Shown piece by piece: positions 14,223 to 23,900 of a DNA stretch of 64,000 nucleotides (positions within the stretch are counted from its first letter, which is position 1; the number at the start of each line of letters is the position of its first letter). Location of the stretch: contig NZ_BOOZ01000007.1 of the NCBI RefSeq assembly GCF_016863495.1, positions 62,001 to 126,000 of the forward strand, in the 5' to 3' direction. Under the pieces are notes generated by a model. That model was not told where the DNA came from, did no database searches, and worked only from the letters and a program-made list of their open reading frames with translations. This DNA comes from Micromonospora andamanensis. Its GTDB lineage: Bacteria > Actinomycetota > Actinomycetes > Mycobacteriales > Micromonosporaceae. Position numbers and translations under genes: made by a program.

Positions 14223-15785
14223 CTACGGGCGGTGTGTGGTCGCCGACGGTTCGAGGTCGCCGAAACTGCCGTCGATTGGCGGTACGAGTTGCTCGGCGGG
14301 CTCGATGTCGTCGGCCGTACGGTTGGCGACCCGACGGCCGATCCCTTCGAGCACGTGCTTGCCGATCAGATTGCCGACCGGCAGTTCGATCGGGTACTCC
14401 CCGTCGAAACAGGCCCGGCAGAGCCGGGTCTTCGGCTGCTCGGTAGCGGCGATCAGGCCGGACAACGAGACGTAGCCCAGCGTGTCCGCGCCGATAGACC
14501 GCCGGATGCCGTCGTTGTCGAGGCCGTTGGCGAGCAGTTCGGCGCGGGTGGCGAAGTCGATGCCGTAGAAGCACGGCCAGGAGACCGGCGGCGAGGAGAT
14601 GCGTACGTGCACCTCCACCGCACCGGCCTCGCGCAGCATCCGGACGATCGCGCGCTGGGTGTTGCCGCGGACGATGGAGTCGTCGACCACGACCAGGCGC
14701 TTGCCCCGTACGTTCTGCCGCAGCGGATTGAGTTTGAGCCGGATGCCGAGCTGACGCAGCGTCTGCGACGGCTGGATGAAGGTACGTCCCACGTACGGGT
14801 TCTTCATCAGGCCGGCGCCGTAGGTGATGCCTGACTCCTCGGCGTAGCCGATCGCCGCCGGCGTGCCGGACTCGGGCACCGGGATCACCAGGTCGGCCTC
14901 GACCGGGTGCTCCTTGGCCAGTTGACGCCCGATCTGCACCCGGGCGGCGTGCACGTTCCGGCCGGCGATCGTGGCGTCCGGCCGAGCGATGTAGACGTAC
15001 TCGAAGAGACAACCCTTGGGCTCGGGTGCGGCGAACCTGGTGGACCGCAGCCCCTCCGCGTCGATCGCGATCAGCTCGCCCGGCTCCACCTCGCGGACCA
15101 CGCTGGCACCGACGATGTCCAGCGCGGCGGTTTCACTCGCCACCACCCAGCCGCGCTCCAGTCGGCCCAGCACCAGCGGTCGCACCCCGTGCGGGTCGCG
15201 CGCGGCGTAGAGGGTCGACTCGTCCATGAAGACGAAGCTGAACGCGCCTCGCAGGTGGGGCAGCACCTCCAGCGCGGCGGCCTCGACGGAGAGATCCGGC
15301 CGGCTGGCCAGCAGCATGGTGACAAGCGAGGTGTCGTTGGTCGAACCGTCGGCGCCCTGGCCGCGCTCGGCCGCCTCACGCTGCAACTCGGCAGTGTTCA
15401 CCAGGTTTCCGTTGTGGGCCAGCGCGATCGTCGTGCCCGACGTGGTCGCCCGGATGGTCGGCTGGGCGTTCTCCCAGGTCGACGCGCCGGTCGTGGAGTA
15501 ACGCGCGTGCCCGATCGCGACGTGCCCGCGCAGGCTGGCCAGGGTCGGCTCGTCGAAGACCTGGGCCACCAGACCGAGATCCTTGTAGACCACCACGCCA
15601 GAGCCGTCGCTCACCGCGATGCCGGCCGCCTCCTGGCCCCGGTGCTGCAACGCGTACAGCCCGAAGTAGGTCAGGTTGGCGACCTCCTCGCCGGGGGCCC
15701 AGACGCCGAAGACACCGCAGGCGTCCTGGGGGCCGGGTCGTTGGGGATCAAGGTCGTGGCTCAGCCGGCCGTCGCCTCGGGGCAC
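14223..15785 (-). CDS. purF: amidophosphoribosyltransferase
   Basis: First committed step of purine synthesis: PRPP plus glutamine to phosphoribosylamine. The 520-residue product has an N-terminal glutamine amidotransferase domain whose nucleophile is C23 in DACGVFGVWAPGEEV, so the preceding 22 residues are probably a propeptide removed on maturation, as in the Bacillus-type enzyme. ALQHRGQEAAGIAVSDG and HNGNLVNTAEL follow. The PRPP loop VVVDDSIVRGNTQRAIV is clear. The C-terminal CRACFDGEYPIELP cysteines suit the iron-sulfur-containing class. GAGGGAG precedes the GTG, which I prefer to a longer frame. Confidence 0.96.
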   Translation of the reverse strand: MPRGDGRLSHDLDPQRPGPQDACGVFGVWAPGEEVANLTYFGLYALQHRGQEAAGIAVSDGSGVVVYKDLGLVAQVFDEPTLASLRGHVAIGHARYSTTGASTWENAQPTIRATTSGTTIALAHNGNLVNTAELQREAAERGQGADGSTNDTSLVTMLLASRPDLSVEAAALEVLPHLRGAFSFVFMDESTLYAARDPHGVRPLVLGRLERGWVVASETAALDIVGASVVREVEPGELIAIDAEGLRSTRFAAPEPKGCLFEYVYIARPDATIAGRNVHAARVQIGRQLAKEHPVEADLVIPVPESGTPAAIGYAEESGITYGAGLMKNPYVGRTFIQPSQTLRQLGIRLKLNPLRQNVRGKRLVVVDDSIVRGNTQRAIVRMLREAGAVEVHVRISSPPVSWPCFYGIDFATRAELLANGLDNDGIRRSIGADTLGYVSLSGLIAATEQPKTRLCRACFDGEYPIELPVGNLIGKHVLEGIGRRVANRTADDIEPAEQLVPPIDGSFGDLEPSATTHRP

Positions 15786-15947
15786 CTGCCGCTCCCTCTT
15801 GCTGGTCTGGACTGGCCTGGCGGAACCACGGGGGTCGCTCCGCACTCCTCGGCCGGGACCACACTGTCGTCGCCTGACAGTGTACGCGAATCCATGTCGC
15901 CACATACAGTCACACTGTCACTGCCTTGTGTCATCCTGCCCCAGCCG

Positions 15948-16310
15948 TCACTCCAGTTCGAGCGGCAGATACGCGGACAGGTCCGCACGCGCTCCGCTCG
16001 CCGTTACGCGACCCTCCGTGACCGCCCGCGCCCAGTCGAGTCGCCCCGTGGCCAAGCCAAGCCAGGTTTCCGGATCCATCTCCACCGTGTTCGGCGGAGT
16101 ACCGCGGGTGTGTCGCGGCCCCGGAACACACTGAACTGCACCGTAAGGTGGGACTCGCACCTCCACCGATCGGCCGGGGGCGCGGTCCGCGAGGAGGGCC
16201 AACAAGGCCCTGACCGCCTCGCGGAGCACCGACCGTTCGGGTGTACGCCCCTCATCGAGCGCCGACAACGCCGCCACTACCGAGGCGGACTTAATGTACG
16301 GAGAGGACAC
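15948..16310 (-). CDS. sterol carrier family protein
   Basis: A 120-residue protein of the actinobacterial 'sterol carrier family', recognisable by REAVRALLALLADRAPGRSV, then EVRVPPYGAVQCV and GPRHTRGTPPNTVE. The fold is related to SCP2 and may bind a lipid; its role is unknown. The chosen GTG lies six bases after a TATCGT -10 element with GTGACG 18 bases further up, so a leaderless start is likely; an in-frame ATG 25 codons upstream is the alternative. I recall a similar gene near purF in other actinomycetes. Confidence 0.75.
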   Translation of the reverse strand: MSSPYIKSASVVAALSALDEGRTPERSVLREAVRALLALLADRAPGRSVEVRVPPYGAVQCVPGPRHTRGTPPNTVEMDPETWLGLATGRLDWARAVTEGRVTASGARADLSAYLPLELE

Positions 16311-16469
16311 GACGGGACGATACGGCGTGATCGCGCCGGCCGTCACGCTGGCCCTGGGTCGCGCCGATCCGGCCAGACAAGGCATAGTTGCCGACGGCGT
16401 ATTCGTACCGTGATGTTCCCCGGCCCGGCACCCGTCGGTCAGGGGAGGTCAGTCCGGAAGGCGGTGGAC

Positions 16470-18683
16470 GTGTCAACACACCGACGAGCCTGGCACAAGC
16501 GGGCCGGTGTGGTTGTGGCGCTGATGATCGGTGCCCTGCTCGCCGTCCCAGCAACACCCGCCTTCGCCGCCACCGTCAACGTCGTGCCTGGCTCGGTGAC
16601 CGTCAACGCGGGCAGCGACGCCACGGTGACCGTGCAGGTGACTCCGGGTGAGAATGACACCAGCGCCGAGATCAGCCTGACCGGCCTCCCGTCTGGAGTG
16701 AGCTGCGCCAGGGGCTGCGGAAGCATCCAGTTCAACGGCCCCGCACCGAGGACGCAGCTGCTGACGCTGCGGGCGAACGACAACGCCCGGAACGGCTCCA
16801 CCGGCGTGACCGTTCAGGTACAGCCGGACAGCTCCGACCCCGCGACCGCAAACCTCCAACTCACCGTCCGTGGCGAGCAGGCTCCGCCGCCGCCGCCGTC
16901 GTCGCAGGCGCCGCAGACGGTGCGGTCGATCTCCGGCAAGGTCGTCGACCAGGGTGGCGAGGCGGTGGCCGGCGCGTACGTCCTGCTCAAGGACAGTGCC
17001 GGCAAGCAGCGGGACACCACCACCAACGGCGACGGCAACTTCCGGTTCACCGGCAGCAGCGACAACCCGATCGCGCCCGGACGGATCGACATCGGCGCCA
17101 GCGCCGACGGTAAGAACGCCGTGGCGAGCTTCACCGCAAACGCCGGGCAGAGCATCACCGGACGACGGATCACCCTCCCGATCGCGGCCGCCTCGGAGAG
17201 CCCGAGCGCCAGCCCGTCGGCAAGCGAGTCGGCGGTGCCGACCGAGGATCCGTTCGAAGAGGAACTCGGCGAGGAGGAGACCCCCGCCGAGAGCGCCGCC
17301 GCCCAGGCCCCGGCCTCCAACGAGGACTCCGGCGGCTTCGGCAACTGGCTGCTCATTCTGCTGGGCGGTCTGTTCGTGGCCGTCGGTGTCGGCACGATCG
17401 TGCTGCTCTGGATGAAGCGCAAGGAGAACGAGGACGGCGAGCCCGACGGTGACGCTCCCGCCGGTGCTCCGGCCGGCGCGGTCCCGGCGGCCCGCGGCTC
17501 CTTCGCCGGTGCGGACGACCAGACCAGGGTGGTGAACCGGGTGGGCGCCGCGCCGGACCCGACAATGGTCGGTGGCCCCGGACTGGCAAACGCGCCGACG
17601 ATGATGCACCAGCCGGTCGTGGACGACGTCCCGCCGGACCCGTACGGCGCTGCACCGCAGCCCTACGGCGCGGCGAGCGGTCCGGGCGGCTGGTCGGGCG
17701 GCGGCTACGGTGACGAGCCTGGCGGTTACGGTGCGCCCGGCTACGGCAACGCCCCCTCGTCGGGCGGCGGCTACGGCAACCCCACCCCGTCCTCGGGCGG
17801 CGGCTACGGCAACAGCCCGTCCTCCGGCAGTGGCTACGGCAGCCGCGACTACGGTGCCGGCAACGCCGGCCCGGACTACCCTCCGGCGGGTGGCGCTGCC
17901 GGCTACGGCGAGCGGTACGACGAGCCGACCGGCCGCTACAAGGGCGAGGAGACGGCCTACCCGGCCCCCGCCGACCCGTACGCCACGGGCATGTACCAGC
18001 CGGAGGCCGGTCAGGGCTACGGCCAGCCCGAGCCTGGTGCCTACGGGCGTGGCGAGACCGGCGGTTACGGGCGTGGCGAGGCCGGCGGCGACTACGGCCG
18101 CAACGAGCCCGCCGGTGGCTACGGCCAGAGCGACCCGACCCGGGGCTACGGCCAGGGTGAGCCGGGTGGCTACGGCCAGAGCGACGCGACTCGCGGTTAC
18201 GGCGAGGGTGAGCCGGGCGGCGGCTACGGCCAGGGCGACCCGGGCCGTGGCTACGCTGCGGGACAGCCCGGTGGCGGCTACGGCGCGGCACCCAACGGCG
18301 GGTACGACCAGCCGGCCGGGGGTTACGGCCAGGAAGCCGGGCACCAGCGCGGCGGCTACGACAACACCAGCTACGACAGCGGCTACGACCAGGGCGGCTA
18401 CGGCGGCGGCCAGGCCGGCGGTGGATACGGCCAGAGCGGTTACGGAAGCGGCCAGGCCGGTGGCGGGTACGGCCAGGAGCCGCCAGCCGGCGGCGGATAC
18501 GGCCAGGAGCCGCCGGCCGGTGGCGGATACGGTCAGGAGCCGCCCCGCCAGCGCGGCGGCTACGAACAGGGCGGCTACGGCCAGGGCGGCGGATACGGTG
18601 ACCCGGCACAGGCTGGCCGGGCCCGACCCGACGCCACGCCCCAGGATCGCAGCGGCCGTCGCCTGGACTGGCTTGACGACTAG
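16470..18683 (+). CDS. single-pass membrane protein with Ig/carboxypeptidase-like exterior and GYGQ-rich cytoplasmic tail
   Basis: A 737-residue protein with a Sec signal peptide cleaved near PAFA-ATV, an extracellular beta-rich part (about 33-140), a Pro hinge, and a carboxypeptidase regulatory-like domain (SGKVVDQGGEAVAGAYVLL to DGNFRFTG). A Ser/Glu-rich stalk leads to one membrane helix (WLLILLGGLFVAVGVGTIV, about 294-312), then a basic stop-transfer (MKRKE). The roughly 420-residue cytoplasmic tail contains dozens of GGYGQ/GYG repeats and looks disordered, like prion-like phase-separating tails. Function unknown. GGAAGG eight bases before the second GTG decided the start. Thr-rich segments before the repeats (QTRVV, DPTMV) could be kinase sites; that is speculation. 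Confidence 0.85.
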   Translation: MSTHRRAWHKRAGVVVALMIGALLAVPATPAFAATVNVVPGSVTVNAGSDATVTVQVTPGENDTSAEISLTGLPSGVSCARGCGSIQFNGPAPRTQLLTLRANDNARNGSTGVTVQVQPDSSDPATANLQLTVRGEQAPPPPPSSQAPQTVRSISGKVVDQGGEAVAGAYVLLKDSAGKQRDTTTNGDGNFRFTGSSDNPIAPGRIDIGASADGKNAVASFTANAGQSITGRRITLPIAAASESPSASPSASESAVPTEDPFEEELGEEETPAESAAAQAPASNEDSGGFGNWLLILLGGLFVAVGVGTIVLLWMKRKENEDGEPDGDAPAGAPAGAVPAARGSFAGADDQTRVVNRVGAAPDPTMVGGPGLANAPTMMHQPVVDDVPPDPYGAAPQPYGAASGPGGWSGGGYGDEPGGYGAPGYGNAPSSGGGYGNPTPSSGGGYGNSPSSGSGYGSRDYGAGNAGPDYPPAGGAAGYGERYDEPTGRYKGEETAYPAPADPYATGMYQPEAGQGYGQPEPGAYGRGETGGYGRGEAGGDYGRNEPAGGYGQSDPTRGYGQGEPGGYGQSDATRGYGEGEPGGGYGQGDPGRGYAAGQPGGGYGAAPNGGYDQPAGGYGQEAGHQRGGYDNTSYDSGYDQGGYGGGQAGGGYGQSGYGSGQAGGGYGQEPPAGGGYGQEPPAGGGYGQEPPRQRGGYEQGGYGQGGGYGDPAQAGRARPDATPQDRSGRRLDWLDD

Positions 18684-18746
18684 GCCACCGGCAGGCTCGG
18701 CACCGGCACGAGGCGACAGTGCCGACCCCAGACCACGTTGGACGTA

Positions 18747-18794
18747 GAAGGTCAGGTCACTCGGACGTGATGATGTCCGAGTGACCTGACCTTC
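18747..18794. terminator. strong bidirectional terminator
   Basis: A perfect 20-bp stem with an 8-base loop (arms 18747-18766 and 18775-18794) sits between the convergent GYGQ-tail and ComB-like genes. It is the longest perfect hairpin in the window. Confidence 0.88.
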
Positions 18795-18834
18795 GTGTGC
18801 GGCAGCTCGGGTCGCTCCCACCCACCGACAGCGG

Positions 18835-19632
18835 TCAGGCTGCGGAGAAGACGCCCTGACGCAGCAGCGGGACCACGTTGGAGGTGCCGAGGCGGACGGC
18901 GATCTCGACGTCCTCGGCGAAGCCACCCTCGATCAGCTCACGACCGGAGACACAGCCCCGGATCGCCGCCGGCACGTCCGGAGTGCTGGCCAGCGCGGCC
19001 AGCGCCATGGCCGCCTCCACGGAGAGCCCGCCCGGCGCGCCCGACAGGGCGTCGAGCACGCTCGCCGCGCCGAGCTGGTCCTCCACCGACGGGCGCAACG
19101 ACCCGTCCGGCCACCGTTCACCTGCGGCCACCACACCTATCGCGGCGGCGTTCGAGCCGTACCCCTGGCTGGTCAGCCAGCGCCCGACGGCGCGGGCGTT
19201 GCGCAGGTTGGCCGCGACCACCGGTAGCCCGGTGGCGCTGGCGGCGGCGCTGATGGCCGAACCGTTCGGCGACGGCAGCACCAGATCGGGCACCACGGGC
19301 GCCCGGCTCAGCGCGGCCGGCGACAGCGACCACGGATGTTCGCGGGTGACCTGCCGGCGGCCGGTCGCGGCCACCGCGCCGACCCGGCGCGCGTAGTCGG
19401 CGGCCTGTTCGCCCCAGGGGAACGGATGCACGCGCATCCCCCGCCCCACCGCCACCTCGACGGTGGTGGTGAACGACAGGACGTCCACCACCACAAGTGC
19501 CGCGCAGACCCGACCGAGTTCGGCCGCGCCCGCCAGACCCCAGTCGAACCGGACCCCCGACCCGGGTTGGGCGAACACGGCCGCGGCCAGCGCCTCAGCG
19601 CTCGTCGGGCGCAGGGGGCTGCTCGGTGTCAC
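18835..19632 (-). CDS. ComB-like 2-phosphosulfolactate phosphatase family protein
   Basis: A 265-residue member of the ComB family, which in methanogens dephosphorylates 2-phosphosulfolactate for coenzyme M. Landmarks are the [18 protein letters not shown] strand-loop, [29 protein letters not shown] and a C-terminal [18 protein letters not shown]. Actinomycetes do not make coenzyme M in any way I know, so the true substrate is unclear. The GTG start lies inside the last 38 bases of purL, so the gene is coupled to the purSQL operon. A weak ribosome-binding site leaves the exact start uncertain. Confidence 0.8.
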   Translation of the reverse strand: MTPSSPLRPTSAEALAAAVFAQPGSGVRFDWGLAGAAELGRVCAALVVVDVLSFTTTVEVAVGRGMRVHPFPWGEQAADYARRVGAVAATGRRQVTREHPWSLSPAALSRAPVVPDLVLPSPNGSAISAAASATGLPVVAANLRNARAVGRWLTSQGYGSNAAAIGVVAAGERWPDGSLRPSVEDQLGAASVLDALSGAPGGLSVEAAMALAALASTPDVPAAIRGCVSGRELIEGGFAEDVEIAVRLGTSNVVPLLRQGVFSAA

Positions 19633-22435
19633 CGTGCTGCGGAGCGTCCGCCCCGGATTCTTCCTGGCTGGCTGCCGGGTCGACCGCCTCGGCCGGCGGC
19701 TGGGCCGCCGTGACGCGACCGGTACGCACCGGTGGGGTGGCCCGCTCAGCCGGTCGGTCGGCCGGCTCGTCGGTCGGATCGGCAGCGGCCGGCGCGGACG
19801 CGGCTTCGACCGGCTCCGGACCGGACCGATCCGGGCTGGACGGTGTCGGCCCGTCCTGCGGGCGATCGGTGGCCTCGGCCGGTGCGGCCTGCTCCAGGCC
19901 GGAGCTGGTCGCCTCCGCTGGCGATCCGGCGCTTGACGGCGCGTCGACGTCGGCCGGCCCGTCGATGACGACCTCGGCAACCGCCGGTGCGGTCACCTCG
20001 AACGGCTGCACGCCGCCGAACAGGGCCGGCAGCGTGCCGGTGTACGCCTCGCGCAGCTCGTCCAGACCGATCCGGAACTGGCCGTGCACCTCAAGCGCAC
20101 CGGCCGTCGGGTCGGTGACGCCGATCAGCTCCCACGGCACGCCGTGCTCGCCGCAGAGCGCGGTGAACGCCTTCTCGTGCCCGCGCGGCACCGAGACGAG
20201 CACCCGGCCGGCGGACTCGCTGAACAGGAAGACGAACGGCATCGAGTTGCCCTCGAAGCGCTCCGGCACCGCGATCCGGGCTCCCACACCGTGCCGCAGG
20301 CAGGACTCCACGAGGCTCTGCGCGAGACCGCCGTCGGAGAGGTCGTGCGCGGAGCTGAGGTGACCGACCCGGGCCGCGTCGGCCAACAGGCCGGCGAGCT
20401 GCTTCTCGCGGGCCAGGTCGACGTGCGGGGGTACGCCACCGAGGTGCTGGTGGGTGACCCAGGCCCACTCCGAGCCGGAGAGTTCCACGTGCGTCTCGCC
20501 GAGCAGGAAGAGCTGATCGTGATCGGCACCGGCCCGCGGAACGAAGCCGGAGGCCACCCGGTCGGCCACGTTCTCCAGCACGCCGAGCACGCCGACGACA
20601 GGCGTCGGGTGGATGGCCGCCGCCCCGGTCTGGTTGTAGAAGCTGACGTTGCCGCCGGTCACCGGGATGCCCAGCTCGGCGCAGCCGTCGGCCAGGCCGC
20701 GTACGGCCTCGGCGAACTGCCACATCACGCCCGGGTCCTCCGGCGAGCCGAAGTTCAGGCAGTCGGTGACCGCGATGGGTGTCGCACCGGTCACCGACAC
20801 GTTCCGGTACGCCTCGGCCAGCGCCAGCTTGGCACCCTGGTACGGGTCGAGGCGGGCGTACCGGCCGTTGCCGTCCACGGACAGCGCCACGCCCAGCCCG
20901 GTGCGCTCGTCGATGCGGATCACGCCCGAGTCCTCCGGCTGGGCGAGCACCGTGTTGCCCAGCACGTATCGGTCGTACTGCTCGGTCACCCAGGTCTTGT
21001 CGCAGAGGTTGGGCGAGGCGATCATGCGAAGCACGGTGTCGCGCAGCGTGTCCGGGTCGCTCGGCCGGGGCAGCGTCTCCGCCCGGTCGGCCTGGAGCAG
21101 GATCAGGTCCGCCGGCTCCCGCATCGGGCGGGCGTAGACCGGCCCGTCGTCCACGAGCGACCCCGGCGGTACGTCCACCACCAGGTGGTCCCGCCAGGTG
21201 ATGAGCAGTCGGCCCGGTGAGCCGTCCGGCTCGGGCGCGGTGACCTCGCCGATCGCGGTGGCCCAGACGCCCCACTTCTCGGCGGTCTTGAGCACCGCCT
21301 CCAGCTTCTCCGGAGCGACGACGAGCAGCATCCGCTCCTGGGACTCGCTGGCCAGGATCTCGTGCGGCTCCATCGAGGGCTCGCGCAGCGGCACCCGCTC
21401 CAGCCACACCCGCATGCCGGTGCCGGCGGAAGCCGCCGTCTCGGTCAGGGCGCAGGTCAGGCCGGCGCCGCCGAGGTCCTGGATGCCGACGACCAGCTCG
21501 GCGTCGTACAGCTCCAGGCACGCCTCGATCAGCAGCTTCTCCATGAACGGGTCGCCCACCTGCACGGACGGGCGGCGCTGCTCGCTGCCCTCGGTGAAGG
21601 TGGCGCTGGCCAGCACCGACACTCCGCCGATGCCGTCCCGGCCGGTCTTGGCTCCCATCAGCACCACCACGTTGCCGGGACCGGTGGCGTCCTTCTTCTG
21701 CAGCCGGTCGACCGGCAGCACGCCCAGGCAGAGCGCGTTCACCAGCGGGTTGCCCTGGTAGCAGGGGTCGAAGACGACCTCGCCACCGATGTTGGGCAGG
21801 CCGAGGCAGTTGCCGTAGCCGCCGACACCGGCGACCACGCCGGGCAGCACCCGGGCGGTGTCGGGGTGGTCAGCGGCGCCGAAACGCAGCGGGTCCATCA
21901 CCGCCACCGGGCGGGCACCCATGGCCAGGATGTCGCGGACGATGCCGCCGACACCCGTGGCCGCGCCCTGGTACGGCTCGACGAAGCTCGGGTGGTTGTG
22001 CGACTCGACCTTGAAGGTGACGGCGAGTTCGTCGGAGATCCGCACGACGCCGGCGTTCTCCCCGATGCCGGCCAGCAGCCGGTCGCTCGGCGGGGCCTTC
22101 TCGCCGAACTGCCGCAGGTGCACCTTGCTGGACTTGTAGGAGCAGTGCTCGCTCCACATGATCGAGTACATCGCCAGCTCGGACTGGGTCGGCCGGCGGC
22201 CCAGGATGTGCCGGATGCGGTCGTACTCGTCGTCCCGGAGCCCCAGCTCGGCGTACGGCTGGAGCTCCTCGGGGGTGCTGGCGGCGCGCGGCACGGTGTC
22301 CGTCCCGTCAGCCCAGTCGGTGGCCTCCGAGACGGCGGCGTGCCGGGCCGGGGCTGCCGGCGGAGCGGCGGCCGGTTGCGGCTGCGCCGGGACCGCCTCC
22401 GGGTTCTCCCGTACCGGGTCCGGATGCGTGGTCAT
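19595..22435 (-). CDS. purL: phosphoribosylformylglycinamidine synthase large subunit
   Basis: Fourth step of IMP synthesis, working with PurQ and PurS. The 946-residue product contains a complete small-type PurL from about residue 55 to 807: [69 protein letters not shown] and [15 protein letters not shown]. About 54 extra N-terminal residues and an acidic, Pro/Ala-rich C-terminal tail of about 139 residues are added; typical relatives are about 740-770 long. AAGGAG precedes the ATG. It follows purQ after 67 bases and overlaps the ComB-like gene. Confidence 0.96.
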   Translation of the reverse strand: MTTHPDPVRENPEAVPAQPQPAAAPPAAPARHAAVSEATDWADGTDTVPRAASTPEELQPYAELGLRDDEYDRIRHILGRRPTQSELAMYSIMWSEHCSYKSSKVHLRQFGEKAPPSDRLLAGIGENAGVVRISDELAVTFKVESHNHPSFVEPYQGAATGVGGIVRDILAMGARPVAVMDPLRFGAADHPDTARVLPGVVAGVGGYGNCLGLPNIGGEVVFDPCYQGNPLVNALCLGVLPVDRLQKKDATGPGNVVVLMGAKTGRDGIGGVSVLASATFTEGSEQRRPSVQVGDPFMEKLLIEACLELYDAELVVGIQDLGGAGLTCALTETAASAGTGMRVWLERVPLREPSMEPHEILASESQERMLLVVAPEKLEAVLKTAEKWGVWATAIGEVTAPEPDGSPGRLLITWRDHLVVDVPPGSLVDDGPVYARPMREPADLILLQADRAETLPRPSDPDTLRDTVLRMIASPNLCDKTWVTEQYDRYVLGNTVLAQPEDSGVIRIDERTGLGVALSVDGNGRYARLDPYQGAKLALAEAYRNVSVTGATPIAVTDCLNFGSPEDPGVMWQFAEAVRGLADGCAELGIPVTGGNVSFYNQTGAAAIHPTPVVGVLGVLENVADRVASGFVPRAGADHDQLFLLGETHVELSGSEWAWVTHQHLGGVPPHVDLAREKQLAGLLADAARVGHLSSAHDLSDGGLAQSLVESCLRHGVGARIAVPERFEGNSMPFVFLFSESAGRVLVSVPRGHEKAFTALCGEHGVPWELIGVTDPTAGALEVHGQFRIGLDELREAYTGTLPALFGGVQPFEVTAPAVAEVVIDGPADVDAPSSAGSPAEATSSGLEQAAPAEATDRPQDGPTPSSPDRSGPEPVEAASAPAAADPTDEPADRPAERATPPVRTGRVTAAQPPAEAVDPAASQEESGADAPQHGDTEQPPAPDER

Positions 22436-22502
22436 GACGTCTCCTTGTTGCGCTCGCCGCCCGACGGGCGGGTGAGCCGACCGATGATCCCGCCGCGGAC
22501 GG

Positions 22503-23186
22503 TCACGCCGGCGCCCCCACCAGGTGCTTCAGCACCGAGGTGAAGAAGCCGAGGCCGTCGAGGGAGGGGCCGGTGAGCGCCTCCACCGCGTGCTCGGGAT
22601 GCGGCATGATGCCGACCACGTTGCCGGCCTGGTTGGTGATCGCGGCGATGTCGCGTTGCGATCCGTTGGGGTTGCCGCCGACGTAGCGGGCGACGACCCG
22701 GCCCTCGGCCTCCAACTGGTCAAGCGTCGCCGGGTCGGCGACGTAGCAGCCCTCACCGTTCTTGACCGGGATCAGCACCTCCTGGCCCGGCTGGAACGTG
22801 TTGGTCCAGGCGGTGCCGGTCGACTCGATGCGCAGGATCTGGTCACGGTTGCGGAAGTGCAGGTGCTGGTTGCGGGTCAGGGCCCCGGGCAGCAGGTGCG
22901 CCTCGCAGAGGATCTGGAAGCCGTTGCAGATGCCCAGCACGGGCAGGCCCGCGCCAGCGGCGTCGATGATCTTCTCCATCACCGGCGCGAACCGGGCGAT
23001 GGCACCGCAGCGCAGGTAGTCGCCGTAGGAGAAGCCGCCGGGCAGGACCACCGCGTCCACCCCGTGCAACTCCGCCTCACCGTGCCAGAGACGGACCGGT
23101 TCGGCGCCGGCGATCCGTACGGCCCGGGCCGCGTCCCCGTCGTCGAGCGAGCCGGGGAACGTCACCACACCGACCCGGGCGGTCAC
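22503..23186 (-). CDS. purQ: phosphoribosylformylglycinamidine synthase glutaminase subunit
   Basis: Class I glutamine amidotransferase that supplies ammonia to PurL. The 227-residue product shows [19 protein letters not shown], the oxyanion strand [13 protein letters not shown], the nucleophile Cys in [14 protein letters not shown] and the catalytic His in [11 protein letters not shown]. Length is normal. The GTG start overlaps the purS stop by four bases, so subunit production is coupled. The complex contains PurS as the bridge between PurQ and PurL. Confidence 0.97.
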   Translation of the reverse strand: MTARVGVVTFPGSLDDGDAARAVRIAGAEPVRLWHGEAELHGVDAVVLPGGFSYGDYLRCGAIARFAPVMEKIIDAAGAGLPVLGICNGFQILCEAHLLPGALTRNQHLHFRNRDQILRIESTGTAWTNTFQPGQEVLIPVKNGEGCYVADPATLDQLEAEGRVVARYVGGNPNGSQRDIAAITNQAGNVVGIMPHPEHAVEALTGPSLDGLGFFTSVLKHLVGAPA

Positions 23187-23446
23187 GACCGGGCTTCCGC
23201 GGATTCGTCGGCCTCGACCAGACGGACCGTGAAGTCCTCGATGACCGGGTTGGCGAGCAGCTTGTCGGCGATCTCCCGGGCCCGGTCCAGGTCCGGTTCA
23301 CCGGTAAAGTCGATCTCGATCCGCCTGCCGATCCGTACCGAGGCGACGTCGTTGACGCCGAGCCGGGGCAGCGCGTTTGCGACGGCCTGGCCCTGAGGAT
23401 CGAGGATCTCGGGCTTGAGCATGACGTCGACGACGACGCGAGGCAC
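23183..23446 (-). CDS. purS: phosphoribosylformylglycinamidine synthase subunit PurS
   Basis: Small bridging subunit of the PurLQS complex. The 87-residue product shows the family pattern: [35 protein letters not shown] and a C-terminal [16 protein letters not shown]. The GTG follows AGGAGTG. It is the first gene of the operon purS-purQ-purL-comB-like. The leader is preceded by direct repeats that could be an operator. Confidence 0.95.
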   Translation of the reverse strand: MPRVVVDVMLKPEILDPQGQAVANALPRLGVNDVASVRIGRRIEIDFTGEPDLDRAREIADKLLANPVIEDFTVRLVEADESAEARS

Positions 23447-23592
23447 TGGGCACTCCTGACTGTGTACGCAGTTGGGTGCCGACCCACAACGGGCGAGCGC
23501 AGCCAGCCTACCTGGCAGATGCCGCACCAGCCGCACCGGCCGGACGCCGTCAGGGTGCCCCTGAACCCTACCCACACCTACCGATCGGGACC

Positions 23593-23630
23593 GATACGGG
23601 TTCGTTGCGATAGCGATACGGCTTCGTTGC
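23593..23630. repeat. tandem 16-base direct repeats upstream of purS
   Basis: GATACGGGTTCGTTGC and GATACGGCTTCGTTGC differ at one position and start 22 bases apart, about two helical turns. They lie about 150 bases upstream of purS. This spacing suits a regulator binding the same face of DNA twice; a purine-operon operator is possible but unproven. Confidence 0.6.
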
Positions 23631-23744
23631 CAGTTCCCCGGCCGGTCGGCCGTCGGCTGGATCGACCCCCGGCGGCAGGGTCGCCGACAGCCGCCACCAG
23701 TCGCGTGACACCCGGTGGCGGGAAACCCCACTGTTACATCGCTT

Positions 23745-23770
23745 TGTTTCAATGAACCTCTTGTGAAACA
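23745..23770. promoter_or_regulatory. dyad TGTTTCA-N12-TGAAACA
   Basis: A perfect 7-base inverted repeat with a 12-base gap in the AT-rich part of the region, about 130 bases before the protease start. It looks like an operator. It could also serve the divergent purS operon. Confidence 0.4.
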
Positions 23771-23900
23771 CCTCACCGGGCCCTACGGTACATCGTCAGA
23801 CGTCGATTTATCGACGGCTCCGGTGGCGGATCACCCCCGTCCGCCACCCAGGCCGGCCCGGTGAACCCGGGCCCTGTGAAACCCCGAAGGAGCCCCACCG

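Larger units (their letters stand above)
23447..23900. other. 454-base intergenic region between purS and the protease gene
   Basis: It holds the purS promoter region (minus) and the protease promoter region (plus). Visible structures are two 16-base direct repeats (23593-23630) and a TGTTTCA/TGAAACA dyad (23745-23770), reported separately. A TAGGGT hexamer on the minus strand near 23568-23573 could be the purS -10. The last third is AT-richer. No credible gene is seen. Confidence 0.6.

Noticed and set aside
14907..16469. Long plus-strand frame continuous with the GYGQ-tail gene
   Set aside because: It is antisense to purF and the sterol carrier gene and Arg/His-rich. The real gene begins at a GTG with ribosome-binding site and signal peptide at 16470.
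18747..18794. Possible riboregulator or small RNA gene
   Set aside because: The 20-bp perfect stem sits exactly between two convergent stop codons, which fits a bidirectional terminator better.
16473..18926. 817-codon minus-strand open frame
   Set aside because: Reverse complement of the GYGQ repeats, giving monotonous Ala/Val repeats; no start signal.
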